Assembly (NCBI RefSeq): GCF_004027225.2
Contig: NC_046358.1
Location: 3,810,720 to 3,874,719, forward strand
Source of the DNA: Strigops habroptila
Lineage: Eukaryota > Chordata > Aves > Psittaciformes > Psittacidae
Length of the DNA: 64,000 nt
Direction: 5' to 3'
The translations under genes were made by a program, and so were the position numbers. This document shows positions 1-10,622 of the stretch, one piece after another. Below the pieces are notes generated by a model. It worked only from the letters and a program-made list of their open reading frames with translations, was not told the DNA's origin and did not search any database. Numbering within the stretch: the first letter of the stretch is position 1; every line of letters starts with the position of its first letter.

Positions 1-231
1 CATACATATGTAACTGGGATTTCCAGCATTGCCTGCAAACACTGAGTTTTTCATTACTTATTACATCTCTTGCTCTCCAGAGCAATAGTCAATTTGACCA
101 AGATGGTATGTTACCTGTACTGTGAAGACAGTGGTGTATCTCTTTTAAATTCAGTTAGGGATCCTCTTATGAACAGAATTAGTCTATGTCCATGCCTGTC
201 ATTCCCCTGTTCTGTATGGTGGATCTCAAAA

Positions 232-347
232 CCAGCCAGATGGGGTTGGAGCAACCTGGTCTAGTGGAAGGTGTCTCTGCCTCTGGCAGGGGATTGGAAC
301 AAGATGATCTTTAAGGTCCCTTCCAATCCAAACCATTCTATGATCTC
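232..347 (+). mobile_element. CR1 LINE, 3' end fragment (sense on +)
   Basis: The last ~115 bp of a CR1 element, sense on the + strand. It runs from the end of the reverse transcriptase frame (GCAACCTGGTCTAGTGG) through the GGAACAAGATGATCTTTAAGG block to a CCATTCTATGATCTC tail. It is 5' truncated, as is usual for CR1, and lies in the HSD17B12 intron in gene orientation. Confidence 0.9.
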
Positions 348-567
348 AACTCCAAAGGCCCTATGAGGAATAATGCACAAAGTTGTCTGCCTTATTTGTG
401 TAATAATTAAGTGTGAGAGCACAACTTTTGTTACTAGCTAAAACCATAGAGAAGTTGTTACCAACTTAAGGCTATGTTACCTTTTTGATGTGTCGGGTTT
501 TTTTTCCTTTTAAGCATACTTAGCAAAACAAGAACTTATCATTAGGGTGTGTCCTGCTGCTTAGTAT

Positions 568-595
568 CCAGATGTTTAGTCCCAGATGTTTAGTA
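568..595 (+). repeat. 14-bp tandem duplication next to a CR1 insertion
   Basis: The unit CCAGATGTTTAGTC (568-581) is followed directly by CCAGATGTTTAGTA (582-595), 13 of 14 bases identical. The pair ends three bases before the CR1 tail at 598. It could be simple slippage or a scar of the insertion. I see no matching copy at the far end of the CR1, so I do not call it a target-site duplication. Confidence 0.6.
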
Positions 596-597
596 TA

Positions 598-1006
598 ATC
601 ATAGAATATTAGAATGGTTAGGTTTGGAAAGGACCTTAAGATCATCCAGTTCCAACCCCCTGCCACGGGCAGGGACACCTTCCACTAGAGCAGGTTGCTC
701 CAAGCCCCTGTGTCCAACCTGGCCTTGAACACTGCCAGGGATGGGGCAGCCACAGCTTCTCTGGGCACCCTGTGCCAGTGCCTCAGCACCCGCACAGTAA
801 AGAATTTCTTCCTTGTATCTAACTTGAACTTCCTCAGTTTCAATTTGAAGCCATCACTTCTTGTCCTATTGCTACAGTCCCTGATGAGGAGTCCCTCTCC
901 AGCATCCTTGTAGCCCCCTTCAGATACTGGAAGCTGCTCTGAGGTCTCCACATGGCTTCTCTTCTCTAGGCTGAACAGCCCAAATTTTCTCGGCCTGTCT
1001 TTGTAT
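598..1006 (-). mobile_element. CR1 LINE, 3' fragment (antisense on +), mosaic type
   Basis: Antisense CR1 beginning with the octamer tail (ATCATAGAATATTAGAATGG). It runs through the 3' UTR block and the end of the RT open frame to GGCTGAACAGCCC and GGCCTGTCTTTGTAT. The open frames seen on both strands between about 685 and 1056 belong to it. The part near the tail has the TTCCACTAGAGCAGG / TGGGGCAGCCACAGC signature. The distal part has the CAGTAAAGAATTTCTTCC / CTGATGAGGAGTCCC signature, which elsewhere marks a different copy type. Confidence 0.93.
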
Positions 1007-3047
1007 AATGTCCTGTCCCAGTTCCTGAGAGAGGATTGTGTTAAGAAAAAAGACAATTGCTGTGTGAGCTATTCCCATGCAGGAATAGCTTTAATGGGAA
1101 CCTCATTTAAACCTAGATTTAAACCTTATATTAAACATCTTAAGGGACGCAGTTTATTTTGGGGTCTGTTGGCATTGGAGAGGAAGATAGCATAGGTGGT
1201 CCCTGAAAGCGTTCTAACTACTGTGATAGACCTTCTTGAGGTAAGACTGAACATTAGGTTTATGCTGATAGCAGGTCATAACTTGCTGTAGAGCACCCAA
1301 AGCATAACTTCTTAGAGTGTTTGATGCTGTGCCCTAGCATCCTTGGATGTACCTTCAGCTATACCAGTGGGCAGCAATGAAGGATGCTACAGAGGTACTA
1401 CCTGACCAGGTACAGGTTCAGCATGCAGAGTGGTGTGTGTGTGCTCTCAGCTCTTGAAGTGGATTAAGCTGGAGCAACTTTTAGTGATTTATGTCCCCTC
1501 ATTACTTTTTCTTCTTACAGGGTTTTTCCAAGTAATTTCCTGACTTCAGCCCCAAACTGTCTTGCAATGGATCAGTTTTTACAATACTGAAAGTTTCTTA
1601 CAGCTCTCTTTTCACTTTCACCCTTCTACATTACTTCTATCTCCCCAGTGTGTTTCCAATTGTATTACTTGCAGATTATCAGACAGTTGGTCTTCTGATC
1701 TGTTTCATGTACTGTAGTCACAGATTGCAACTGAGACTGAAGGAGAAAGAAGTGTTAGATCTGAGAGGTGTTGTTCCTGTGTGCATTTGTCTCTTTCTCC
1801 CCAAATTTTGTCTACATAGTACTGTCAGTTTGAGAGGAGAATGAAGGTACTGTTCATTTATGACTATGGAGTACCTATTGAAACTGTAAAGGTAAATAAC
1901 CCAGTAGCTTGTGTTGGCTAAAGGCCTTTAGCCACCATAGTAGAATGTACATAATATGGGAAAGATTTTCTAGCTTTTGAGTATGGAAAAGCTAGAAAAA
2001 AGGTATTCAGTGTCTTCCATTTTTAACATTATAAGCAAATGAAGAATTAAATCTGGCTTTTCAGTTATATTTTCCTGTACAAATCGTATAGGTTGTGGTA
2101 AGCTGTCTTTTTGTAACTCCCACATTGGCTAAGGGTGCTGAATTCCTGGCAGCACTGCTTTTTTGCCCATAAATGCAGACAGGGAATTGCCATTCTGAGT
2201 TATGTGGGCCTGATGACCAATACCTGTCACAGCTTCAATTTGTTATGCTAATTTTATTGCAGTCCATGTCCTTGTTCCAGCCTAAGTCACTGTAAACCAC
2301 TAATGAATATTACAAGTACATTCCTGTGAAGACTAGCTGATGTATCTCCTTCAAGTGCTTGGGAAGACTGCATCCCCCTTAGTTCATCTCTGTGACCTTC
2401 AGAAGTGTGGTACTTTTAATTCCACACTTACACTTCCAGCTGAGATCACCATTTAAACCAGTTAACTTTTACCATGCCAATATGTGCAGAGTACCACTGT
2501 GTGAGAAACCTACCATAATGCTGGTAGGATTTTACCAATCTCTGAAGTTCAACCTAAAGTATATCACTTTTGTTCAGGGGGATTGCCTTCTTTCTGGAAG
2601 CTTAGCTTAGGTTTGATAGTATATAGTGCTTTTATTGCAATTTTGCCATCTTTAGATTAAAAATATACTCCTTCTGGCTGACCAGCCTGCTTAATTTTAC
2701 AGAAGCAGCACAGTAATAGCATAGGTTAAAAATCTGTGTGTGCTTACACGGAGAGAAAGAGATAGGCAAAAAGAAAAGGAATGAGGAAGAAGATGACAAC
2801 GACTTCTCTCAAGACTCTTTTAATAATCTCTCCCTGAATGATTTCTGCACTATCTTCTAAAATTTTTGCTCTTTGAATATGTCTAAAAATACTTAGTTCT
2901 TAAACCCTTTCTTCTACTCCCTTTTTTAAACTTCAGTTAGATATTGGCGTTTCTCCTCTAACCTCATTACTATGCCTAGCAAAAGTGTAACAGTAAAAAC
3001 TTCCACTACCTGTTTTCTTCTGTCATATCCACTATATAAAATATCAG

Positions 3048-3515
3048 ATCACAAAATCATGGCAGTGTTCATTTGAAGGGATCTCTACAAAGCTTTCTAG
3101 TCTAACCTCCTGCTCCTAGCAGTGGGATTGCCTAGCAGCAGTGAGATTGCTGCTAACACTAAGTTATGGGCTGGTTCTGGGTGGCTTTATCCAGCCAAAT
3201 CTTGAAAACCTTCAAGGGCAGAGATGCTGTGGCCAGTCTGGACAGCCTGTTTGAGTGTAGTCTGGAAGCCTGTCTGAGTGTTGTGCTGCTCTCTTAGCAA
3301 AAGGCTTTCTCCTTAGTGTTCAGTCTGAGAGTCCACAGCCAAAATTGAGAGGTTTGCCTCTTGTTATTCTGTCTGGGACTGCCAAGAGAAGTTTGGCTCT
3401 CATCTTCATAACTGCCTTTGAAATAACTTTAGGCAGGTATTGGGTCACCACCAGCCTCCTTTTCACCACACTGAACAAGCCCAGCTCTCTCTCCAGGTAT
3501 TCACAGAAGTGTGTT
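3048..3515 (-). mobile_element. Old, diverged CR1 LINE fragment (antisense)
   Basis: A diverged antisense CR1. Recognisable blocks in order are ATCACAAAATCATGG, TAACCTCCTGCTCCTAGCAG, CCAAATCTTGAAAACCTTCAAGG, a block resembling the 'cleaned RT end' around 3300-3400, and CACACTGAACAAGCCCAGCT at 3466-3485. It is much more degraded than the other CR1 copies in the window, so it inserted earlier. The open frames on both strands at 3320-3725 are its shadows. Confidence 0.75.
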
Positions 3516-6237
3516 GTCACCAAATTAATGGCTAGTGGCATTGCCTTCCTTCCTCCAAAGCTTGTTAGTTTTCTATATAGGTCAGCTTTGGCTGCTGCAA
3601 TTCTTACCCCTTTATGTCTCCCACCCTCCTTTTCCCCACAAAGAAATGGAAAGAAACTTCTTTGGAAACACCTGAGAGTTCAGTCTTTTTTTAAAGTAAC
3701 TAAAATAGGTGATAAAATGGTGTAAATGAGATATTCTGACTTTGGGAGCTTATTTTCATGTGTCTGTAGCATAATAAGCAGAGGCTTCTGTTCAGCACTT
3801 GAGATCTGACTTCTTGCATCTGTACAACATCAAGGACCCCAATTCTGGGTGCTGGCCAATTTTGATAAGCATCAGAGGTGTAAGCAGTATCAAATGTTTT
3901 AAGGGAGCAAGAGAATTTTACTGACATAAGCTACTCTTGAGGCATGTTTTGGAACTGGAGAAGCAGGCTCAGCATTCCCTGGATAAACTATGCAGTTACT
4001 TGCCCAGGTGGTGTGGGTTATGTCTGCCTGAATGCAGAATGCTAAAAGGCTTTAGGTAGTTTGTTTTAAATCCGTCATGCCAGTTTTAGATAGGATTCAT
4101 GAATGTCGAAGCTCCTTGTGGAGAGGAAGAAGCGGGGGGGAAACTAACTTAGTAGATTTAACAAGTCTCTTCATAGCTGTTAAAATATGGCACAGTTAAT
4201 AGGAAGCTTGTAAATCTAATGTCTCTAAATACCTGTTTCTGTTTTCTGGAGAGCATTTGGGAGGGACAAAGAAATGTTGGAGTGTAATCCTATGCTTCTA
4301 TGTGCCTTGAAGTGTGTGGATCAATAGCTAACCAGTAGTGCTGCTGTATGCTTGCTTTTTCAAGTATCCTCATGCACAATTGTTTGCCCCTTCATGCTAT
4401 CCAGTGGCTTAACTGGGTAGTGCAGTTCACTTAAGTCTGTTCGTGAGCAGAGGAAGACAGAAAGTAAATCATAATTATGACCATCGTGCCACGCGGGATG
4501 TTGCACACGTAATTTGGTGGTGAATAAGCAGCTTAGAACTGTTTTCTAAAACACCAAACTAGAGATTCTGTTTAGACATATAATCTGAAACGTGGATGAA
4601 GTTCACATTGTGAAGCTGAAACTAGGTACCTGTCCTGTTATGGTGATAGAATGAGTAATTTTCTTATCCAAGCATTTGTAGCTTTTGGTGACTTTAAAGG
4701 CAATGGTAATTGCCTACATTTCTGAAATTAAGGTCTCTGTGTTTTTCATCTCCACATGAAAGTGGGCTCATGCAGTATATTGTTGAAATCCTATTTATAG
4801 AGAGAAGTGCATGGTTTTAATGTTCTAAGGTGAGGGAATGAGCAGACATACCAATGCTTCCTGTTTGTGGTGGTCAAATTCCTGTTGGAATGTGCACAGC
4901 TATGGTATGGATAAATGGTCAGTGAGACTTCATGTGATCCTTTCCCCCTGTGCTATGCTCCTCAGAGTGTGATAGTAGATGTTTCTGAGGTCAAGCATGT
5001 GTGGTCGTTGTTCTTTCAGAGACTAACATGGGGAAGCAGGTTTCTGAGCTGTGACTTGCCCAAATATATTGAGTTTTGAAATAGTATTCTCATTTTGAGA
5101 TCCATTAGAATAGCAGAAGTGGATCCATGCTGTAGAGGAACATGTATCATAGCACTCTCTACTGTGATGGGCGATAGTGACTGTATATGCTGAATCACTA
5201 GTACAGCCACAGACAGTGTCTTAGAAAGTCATTGTGTTGGTAAGGTCCCAACCTTTCTAAACCTGTGAGATCTGGTGTGTTTAATATCTGATTAAGTGGC
5301 TATAGACCAGGGCTTTTTTGATTACTCTTTTAGAGGCCTAGGTTAAGGACAAGTTGAAAGCAATGCCAAAACCATAACTATGAGGAAAGAGGGTTGCTTC
5401 CTAGTGTATAATTATATATGCGTTTCCCTTCTCCAGTAGCATGAGCTGGGGATAGGTGGAATGTGGTTTTGGATTCCCCAGGTCTATCTTGCCCCACCAC
5501 TGTGGTACCAGTGTCCCTTTGTTAACAATATACCCATGTCTCTTCCTCTTGCTTTTCCATTATGCCAGGGCCATGTAGTTCTGAGACCCAGCATCACTTC
5601 TTCTGTTTCTTCCAAATCTTGCTATCTTGCTACCCATTAACTGTGCTTCATTTCTTGATCCTTCCTTCTCTCCTTGATGTCTTCCACTGTGGTACCAATA
5701 CCTCCTCCTTCCTCTGAGCGCCTCTGGGGAGTTATAAGCTCAGTGTTCCAAGTCTCCTAGTGTTCCCTTTTCTCCTTCCACCTGCATTCATGCTTCTCTC
5801 TCTACAGGTACCAAACTGGGGAGCTGTTACTCAGGTATAAAATCCCTGTGTTGGGTTCTGTGCCTCCTTCCCAAGCAAACATTGGGGATTTACTACAGAG
5901 AAGCAACACTACAGCATTTTCTGTTAAACAACTGGAATGAAGTTTTGTGCTTACAAAGCAAATTCTAAGAAAGGCTTTTCAACCATACACTTGCAAAAGC
6001 GTTTTTTCTAGGGCCCCAACTGAGGATGCTGGTTGTCAACAGGCCACGTTTCAAATATGACAAGATACCTGGTGAAAAATGGTTTTGATATTGTATGTTG
6101 TGATCTTAGAACTGAAAAGAAGTCTGGCTCAAGCTGGAATTCAGTGTACAGGTTATCTAACTTCCAATGATTTTAATTCCTTGATGTAAATTAATCTGAA
6201 AGCGTTCTCTGCTTAACATGATCTTTCCTATGTGCAG

Positions 6238-6387
6238 AGTGTTTTACCATATTATGTGGCTACTAAGATGTCCAAAATCCGCAAGCCAACCTTCGATAAG
6301 CCCAGTCCTGAAACATACGTCAGAGCTGCGCTGGGCACAGTGGGTCTGCAGTCCCAGACCAACGGGTGCATACCCCACGCACTCATG
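6238..6387 (+). CDS. HSD17B12: HSD17B12 penultimate coding exon
   Basis: Exactly 50 codons, flanked by acceptor TTTCCTATGTGCAG and donor ATG|GTAAGT. It encodes the segment from SVLPYYVATK to TNGCIPHALM. The open frame runs past the donor into the intron up to 6531, but similarity stops at the splice site. Confidence 0.95.
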
Positions 6388-6691
6388 GTAAGTCACCTTG
6401 GAAAACGTAAGGATCTGGAATGTCCTTTGTTAAGTGTTTGTTATGGAAGAGTAAGAATAATTTTGAATATTAATTATTTGTGTTCTTTAACTTCTAATCA
6501 TAACTTGGTAATGTCTGTGTGTAAGTGTTAGATATCCCTTAGTACAAGCTATGAAAAGCTAAGACTTCTCCTTTTTTTCCTTTTAGGGATGGATCTTCTC
6601 TCTTCTACCTGCATCTACTGTCATTAATTTACTCTTGAAAACTAACAAACAAATACGGGCTCGTTATTTGAAAAAGATGAAGGAGAATTAA
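6238..6691 (+). CDS. HSD17B12: HSD17B12, last two coding exons: very-long-chain 3-oxoacyl-CoA reductase (C-terminal 84 residues)
   Basis: HSD17B12 is a short-chain dehydrogenase/reductase of the ER membrane. It reduces 3-ketoacyl-CoA with NADPH in the fatty-acid elongation cycle and has also been reported to act on estrone. Only the C-terminus is here: exons 6238-6387 and 6587-6691, corresponding to about residues 229-312 of the human 312-residue protein. The visible sequence starts SVLPYYVATKMSKIRKPTFD and ends RARYLKKMKEN. The last five residues, KMKEN, fit the KxKxx ER-retrieval pattern. A hydrophobic run (IFSLLPASTVINLLL) precedes the basic tail, as expected for the C-terminal membrane-associated part. 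The Rossmann and YxxxK catalytic parts lie outside the window. The splice junction is phase 0. The identity rests on recognition of the SDR-specific C-terminus and on synteny with ALKBH3. Confidence 0.95.
6587..6691 (+). CDS. HSD17B12: HSD17B12 terminal coding exon
   Basis: Acceptor CTTTTTTTCCTTTTAG followed by 34 codons and TAA at 6689-6691. It encodes GWIFSLLPAS through KKMKEN. It is too short to stand out as an open frame by itself. The assignment comes from the in-phase join to the previous exon and the dilysine-type tail. Confidence 0.93.
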   Translation, partial: GWIFSLLPASTVINLLLKTNKQIRARYLKKMKEN

Positions 6692-8260
6692 CTTGGAGGC
6701 AGCTTGATCTCAGAAGCTTGGAATTCCTGCAGGTTCCATACTCACTAGACCGAATGTTTTAAACATCTTCAATCGTAGGTGTACTTTCTAACAAGCAAAC
6801 CAGTCTTGTTTTGAGGATACAGCTGAAACAAGACTGTTGGCTTCTAATATTGATTTAAAAATAGGCTTTATTTGTTTATAGATATTAAGGGGGGGAGTGC
6901 TTTGGACTAAAATAGCACTGTGCTTTAAGAAATACTCACATAGACTTGATCAGACATTGTGCTGTTGAGGAACAGCTTGGTTGTATAGTGTCCATCACAT
7001 CTATGTATTGTGCGCATGGGTGAAGGGCAGAGAAGTTCTCACATGTTCCTGGATGGATGGGCAGGAGCGAGAAGGGAGCATATTTATTTAAAGAGGTAAA
7101 CTTGTACTATGGACAGAGCGTAATGTTTTCCCAGCTCACGTTTTGGGTACTTGCAGGGATTCTTCATTGTCAGCCAGCTCGTGGGGGCTCCCTTGCTTAC
7201 ATGATCCAGTGTGGTTTTTGGTTATGAACTCGAGGGAAATGCGCCAAAAACCAAAATAAGTGTAATTGCTCATCTATAAATATGCACATAAGATGATAAC
7301 GTTGCGAAAAGTATTTAAATTCTTGGTTCATGAATATGGATTCTAACTTTTCAGTCATATGTAATCTTTACAATTTGTAATAATAACGTTTTTAAAAGTT
7401 CAGTGCCTGCTCTTTGTAATAGGTGGTGATAACACAATGTAGATAAATGTCACAAGTTGTGTTACGTGCTGGTTTGCTATGCAAAAGTTTATGGGTACTT
7501 TAAATGCAGAGCTTGAAATGAGTTACTCTCCTTGTTAGCAATGATGGTTAAATTCTTTCTGAAGTGTGTACCAGTCTGTCTTTTTGGTGAGGTCCTTCGA
7601 AATGTGAATCCTGACTATTTGAGACAGCTTTAAAAATGAGAACCAGTGAACTTCTCTAAATGTAGAACACGTTTGATTTTAACTGATGTGTTTCATGGTT
7701 CTATTCCAAAACGAGTGCTCCAGTGAGGCTGAAGTTACCCAACTCTAGGACAGGGATCAAAGTATATGAGAAGTCTGCACTGCTGTTGTCTGTATTTACC
7801 TACTCCTTGAATTTTCGTCTTTAACATTCCTTTTAGAACCATAAAATGCACTGCAACTTACAAGGCAAATCCAATTGCAAGCAGCTACTTATGTTTTGTG
7901 TGGTGACTTCCTGAGGCTGAAGAGTGGAGGTTGTTTTCTGTCCTTTGAAGAGTCATTTCAAGCTCTGATTTTTGAAGTCAAGTATGTTGTACTGAGATGT
8001 GATTTGGGGCTAACATTTCTGTACATTGAAAAAAAAACCTGAATACCGATGCAATGGTGCTGATCAAATCTGAGATGCAGATCCTATCCCATAGTTTTCT
8101 TAATTTTTTTTTGGATCAGGGATTGGTGAAGTCGGTGGTATTAGTTCTGTAAGAGCACATGGCTTGGTTTGCTCTGGATCTGTTGTGGAAGCATTGGACT
8201 AAATCTAAGTTTTTGACTTTGTAAAACAAATTAAATGGAATTAACTCTGAATCTTTACTG
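6692..8260 (+). other. HSD17B12: HSD17B12 3' UTR
   Basis: About 1.5 kb of AT-rich sequence between the stop codon and the first good poly(A) signal. It contains no CR1 and no supported coding region. Short AU-rich pieces such as TATTTATTTAAAG (about 7081-7093) are present. The extent is inferred from the poly(A) signals, not from transcript data. Confidence 0.65.
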
Positions 8261-8274
8261 TGGTGTGTTTTTTA
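8230..8274 (+). terminator. HSD17B12: Poly(A) signal, HSD17B12 (proximal)
   Basis: ATTAAA at 8230-8235, followed about 25-35 nt later by a GU/U-rich element (TGTGGTGTGTTTTTT, about 8260-8273). This is a typical cleavage and polyadenylation arrangement. Confidence 0.6.
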
Positions 8275-8440
8275 CTTATAATGTTTGCCTGTACATTCAA
8301 ATGCCTGATTGTTCTTTATCATATATAATAATGCAGTGAAAATGATGGTACTTTTACATGCTAAAACCAAAGCTTTTATTAATCTGTTTTCGTGGTTGTT
8401 ATCTATTTTACCTTCATACTTTAAAATCACTGGAACACAA

Positions 8441-8446
8441 AATAAA
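8441..8446 (+). terminator. HSD17B12: Poly(A) signal, HSD17B12 (possible distal)
   Basis: A canonical AATAAA hexamer about 200 nt beyond the proximal ATTAAA. It may be an alternative 3' end. The downstream GU-rich element is less clear than for the proximal site. Confidence 0.4.
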
Positions 8447-9104
8447 CTGTTCATTAGAACTATTCATTAAGCTATTAGTAAGAAATAGTTATTTCCAAAT
8501 ACAATTTTCTGTTGGAGGTGTTTGGAAAGGTGTGTCTGAGGGGAATAGCGCGCCTGTCCACACGGTGCAGGTTGGGTTCCCACTCGTGTTTCCCTTGAGG
8601 TCTTTTATTTTCCAAACTGCAGCAGGGAATCACTTTTTAACCTAAATTGCCTTGGCTTTGATTTTGAATGTCTGCTCATCTCAGCAATTGAGATAATGTG
8701 TATTCATTGGCTTCCAATGTACATTGAAATATCCCAGGCATGTGATGGAAGACAGGCTGGATTACTGGCGGTACTATTGTCCCAAAATCAGGGTTCTTCA
8801 CCTGGTGTGCAGAGAACAGATTAACATATAGAATTATTTATCTCATGTCTTGCAGAGATATGTGCTAGGTGGTAACTCCATAGAACCAGCACACCCTCAG
8901 TCTGCCTGCTTTTATACATTTCAAATAGTGGAAATGAGTGTTTTCTGGATATGTAACAGTCTTTATCTGCAGTCGTTGGCTTTTACATTCTCTCGTCTCT
9001 GAAGGCAAGGGTATACATTTATTTCACTATGCATGTTCCATGAGTAAGGGTCTCTGTGGGCGAGGGTCTCATCTCAGGGGGTGTGATTTTTAGTATTATA
9101 AAGA

Positions 9105-9565
9105 ACCAAGGTCCAGAGAAGGGCCACAAAAATAGTCAGAGGGCTGGAGCACCTCTCCTGTGAGGAAAAGCTTGAGAGTTGGGGTGGTCCAGCCTGGAGA
9201 AGAGAAGGCTCCGGGGAGACCTTATTGTGGCCTTTCAGTGCTTAAAAGGGGCCTATAAGAAAGATGGGGAGAGACATTTCAGCAGGGCCTGTTGCGATAG
9301 GGCGAGGGGTGATGGTTTTAAACTAAAAGAGGGGAGATTCAGGCTGGGCATGAGGAAGAAATTCTTTACAATAAGGGTGGTAAAACACTGGCACAGGTTG
9401 CCCAGAGAGGTGGCGGATGCACCATCCCTGGAGACATCCCAGGCCAGGCTGGATGTGGTTCTGGGCAACCTGATCTAGTGGAAGATGTCCTTGCTCATTG
9501 CACGGGAGTTGGACTAGATGAGCTTTGAAGGTCCCTTCAACCCAGACTATTCTGATTCTATGATC
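9105..9565 (+). mobile_element. CR1 LINE 3' fragment (sense on +)
   Basis: About 460 bp of CR1 sense sequence. It includes AAGGTCCAGAGAAGGGCCAC, CCAGCCTGGAGAAGAGAAGG, the C-terminal RT residues (frame 9179-9478, with RKKFFTIRVVKHWHRLPREV) and a TTCTGATTCTATGATC tail. The C-terminal RT frame is open for 99 codons, so this copy is fairly young. It ends about 170 bp before an oppositely oriented CR1. Confidence 0.95.
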
Positions 9566-9737
9566 TTCTGTTTTGCTGAGATTTGCAAAATTGCTTCAGC
9601 CTCCCTAATCATTCTGAAGTTAGTTGTTACTCTTCCGATCCAGATGGTTCATGTACCAGTCTTCTACCTTTCCTCAAGGTCTGTGAGCTTTTAAGGGAAC
9701 TCTGTTTTTCCTCACTACATGCAATTCTAAAACGAAG

Positions 9738-10068
9738 ATAGAATCGTAGAATGGTTTGGGTTGGAAAGGACCTTAAGATCATCTAGTTCCAACCCCCTGC
9801 CATGGGCAGGGACACCTCACACTAGACCATGTCGCCCAAGGCTCTGTCCAACTTGGCCTTGAACGCTGCCAGGGATTCAGCATTCACAACTTCCTTGCGC
9901 AACCCATTCCAGTGCCTCACCACCCTCACAGTAAAGAACTTCTTCATATTATCTAATCTAAACTTCCCCTGTTTAAGTTTGAAGCCATCACCCCTTGTCC
10001 TACCACTACAGTCCCTAATGAAGAGTCCTTCTCTAGCATCCTTGTAGCCCCCTTTAGATACTGGAAGG
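9738..10068 (-). mobile_element. CR1 LINE 3' fragment (antisense on +)
   Basis: Starts with the tail ATAGAATCGTAGAATGG and runs through CCTCACACTAGACCATGTCG and GAGTCCTTCTCTAGCATCC to TACTGGAAGG. It is of the 'ACACCTCACACTAGACCATG' type. It sits immediately upstream of the ALKBH3 CpG island and faces the CR1 at 9105-9565 tail to tail. Confidence 0.95.
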
Positions 10069-10278
10069 CACAGGTAGTCCTTTACAAAATCTTAACTTCT
10101 TTATTACTAGATAACGCTATTACTATCTGTAACTGCTTTCAAGGGCGTTTTTGTCACTGATGGAGCTTGAGTGTGACTTTTTACTCCCTTGTTCGAATGG
10201 GAAAAGGGGGAAAGAGCTCAATAGCGCGTCTGTGCCTCCCGTGAAGGGGCTGAGCACCCGGTCGAGGGCTGATTCTGG

Positions 10279-10293
10279 TTTCCCGCATTGGCT
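10279..10293 (+). promoter_or_regulatory. ALKBH3: E2F-type site abutting an inverted CCAAT box
   Basis: TTTCCCGC (10279-10286, matching the E2F consensus TTTSSCGC) is followed directly by ATTGGCT (10287-10293, a CCAAT box on the minus strand). The pair sits about 255 bp upstream of the ALKBH3 ATG. This is a motif match only. Occupancy is not shown. Confidence 0.45.
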
Positions 10294-10546
10294 GTGACTT
10301 TACAAATGCACACTGCTGCTTTCCACTCACTGGGATTTATATGTATGTAATTTACACAGAGAGGCGCCACGTTTTGACCGAAAACCTTTAATTTCAACTG
10401 CTCAGACACCCCTGTGCGGGGCCGGCCCTTCCTCTGCCCCCCTCAGCCCTGCCAGGCGGGCTCTTCGTGCTCTCAGCCGGCGGCGGAACCCCCGGCGCAG
10501 GCCGCGGCTCCGGCGGAGCGGGCGGGCGGTGCACCCGGGCTGCGGC

Positions 10547-10622
10547 ATGGCGGAGAGGCGGCAGCGGGCCCGTGTGCAGGGCGGCTGGGCCGGCGGCGCG
10601 GCGGGCAAGGCCCGGAGCGCAG
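10547..10622 (+). CDS. ALKBH3: ALKBH3 coding exon 1
   Basis: ATG at 10547 in the CpG island, then 25 codons plus one base. The donor is CAG|GTACGG at 10623. It encodes [20 protein letters not shown] and onward. The very GC-rich codon use reflects the island. Confidence 0.93.

Larger units (their letters stand above)
1..6237 (+). other. HSD17B12: HSD17B12 intron, 3' part (intron preceding the penultimate coding exon)
   Basis: This is the tail of the intron that ends at the AG of 6236-6237. I searched it for the preceding HSD17B12 exon (the SDR active-site part and the residues just before the penultimate exon) and did not find it, so that exon lies left of the window. The intron holds two CR1 3' ends of the common type (232-347 and 598-1006), one older CR1 copy (3048-3515) and a 14-bp tandem duplication just before the second CR1. 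The rest is AT-rich single-copy-looking DNA with no supported gene. Confidence 0.75.
8447..10240. other. Intergenic spacer HSD17B12-ALKBH3
   Basis: This stretch separates the HSD17B12 3' end from the ALKBH3 CpG island. Besides two CR1 copies in inverted orientation (9105-9565 and 9738-10068) I see nothing that supports a gene. The open frames at 9179-9478 and 9829-10047 are CR1. Confidence 0.7.
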
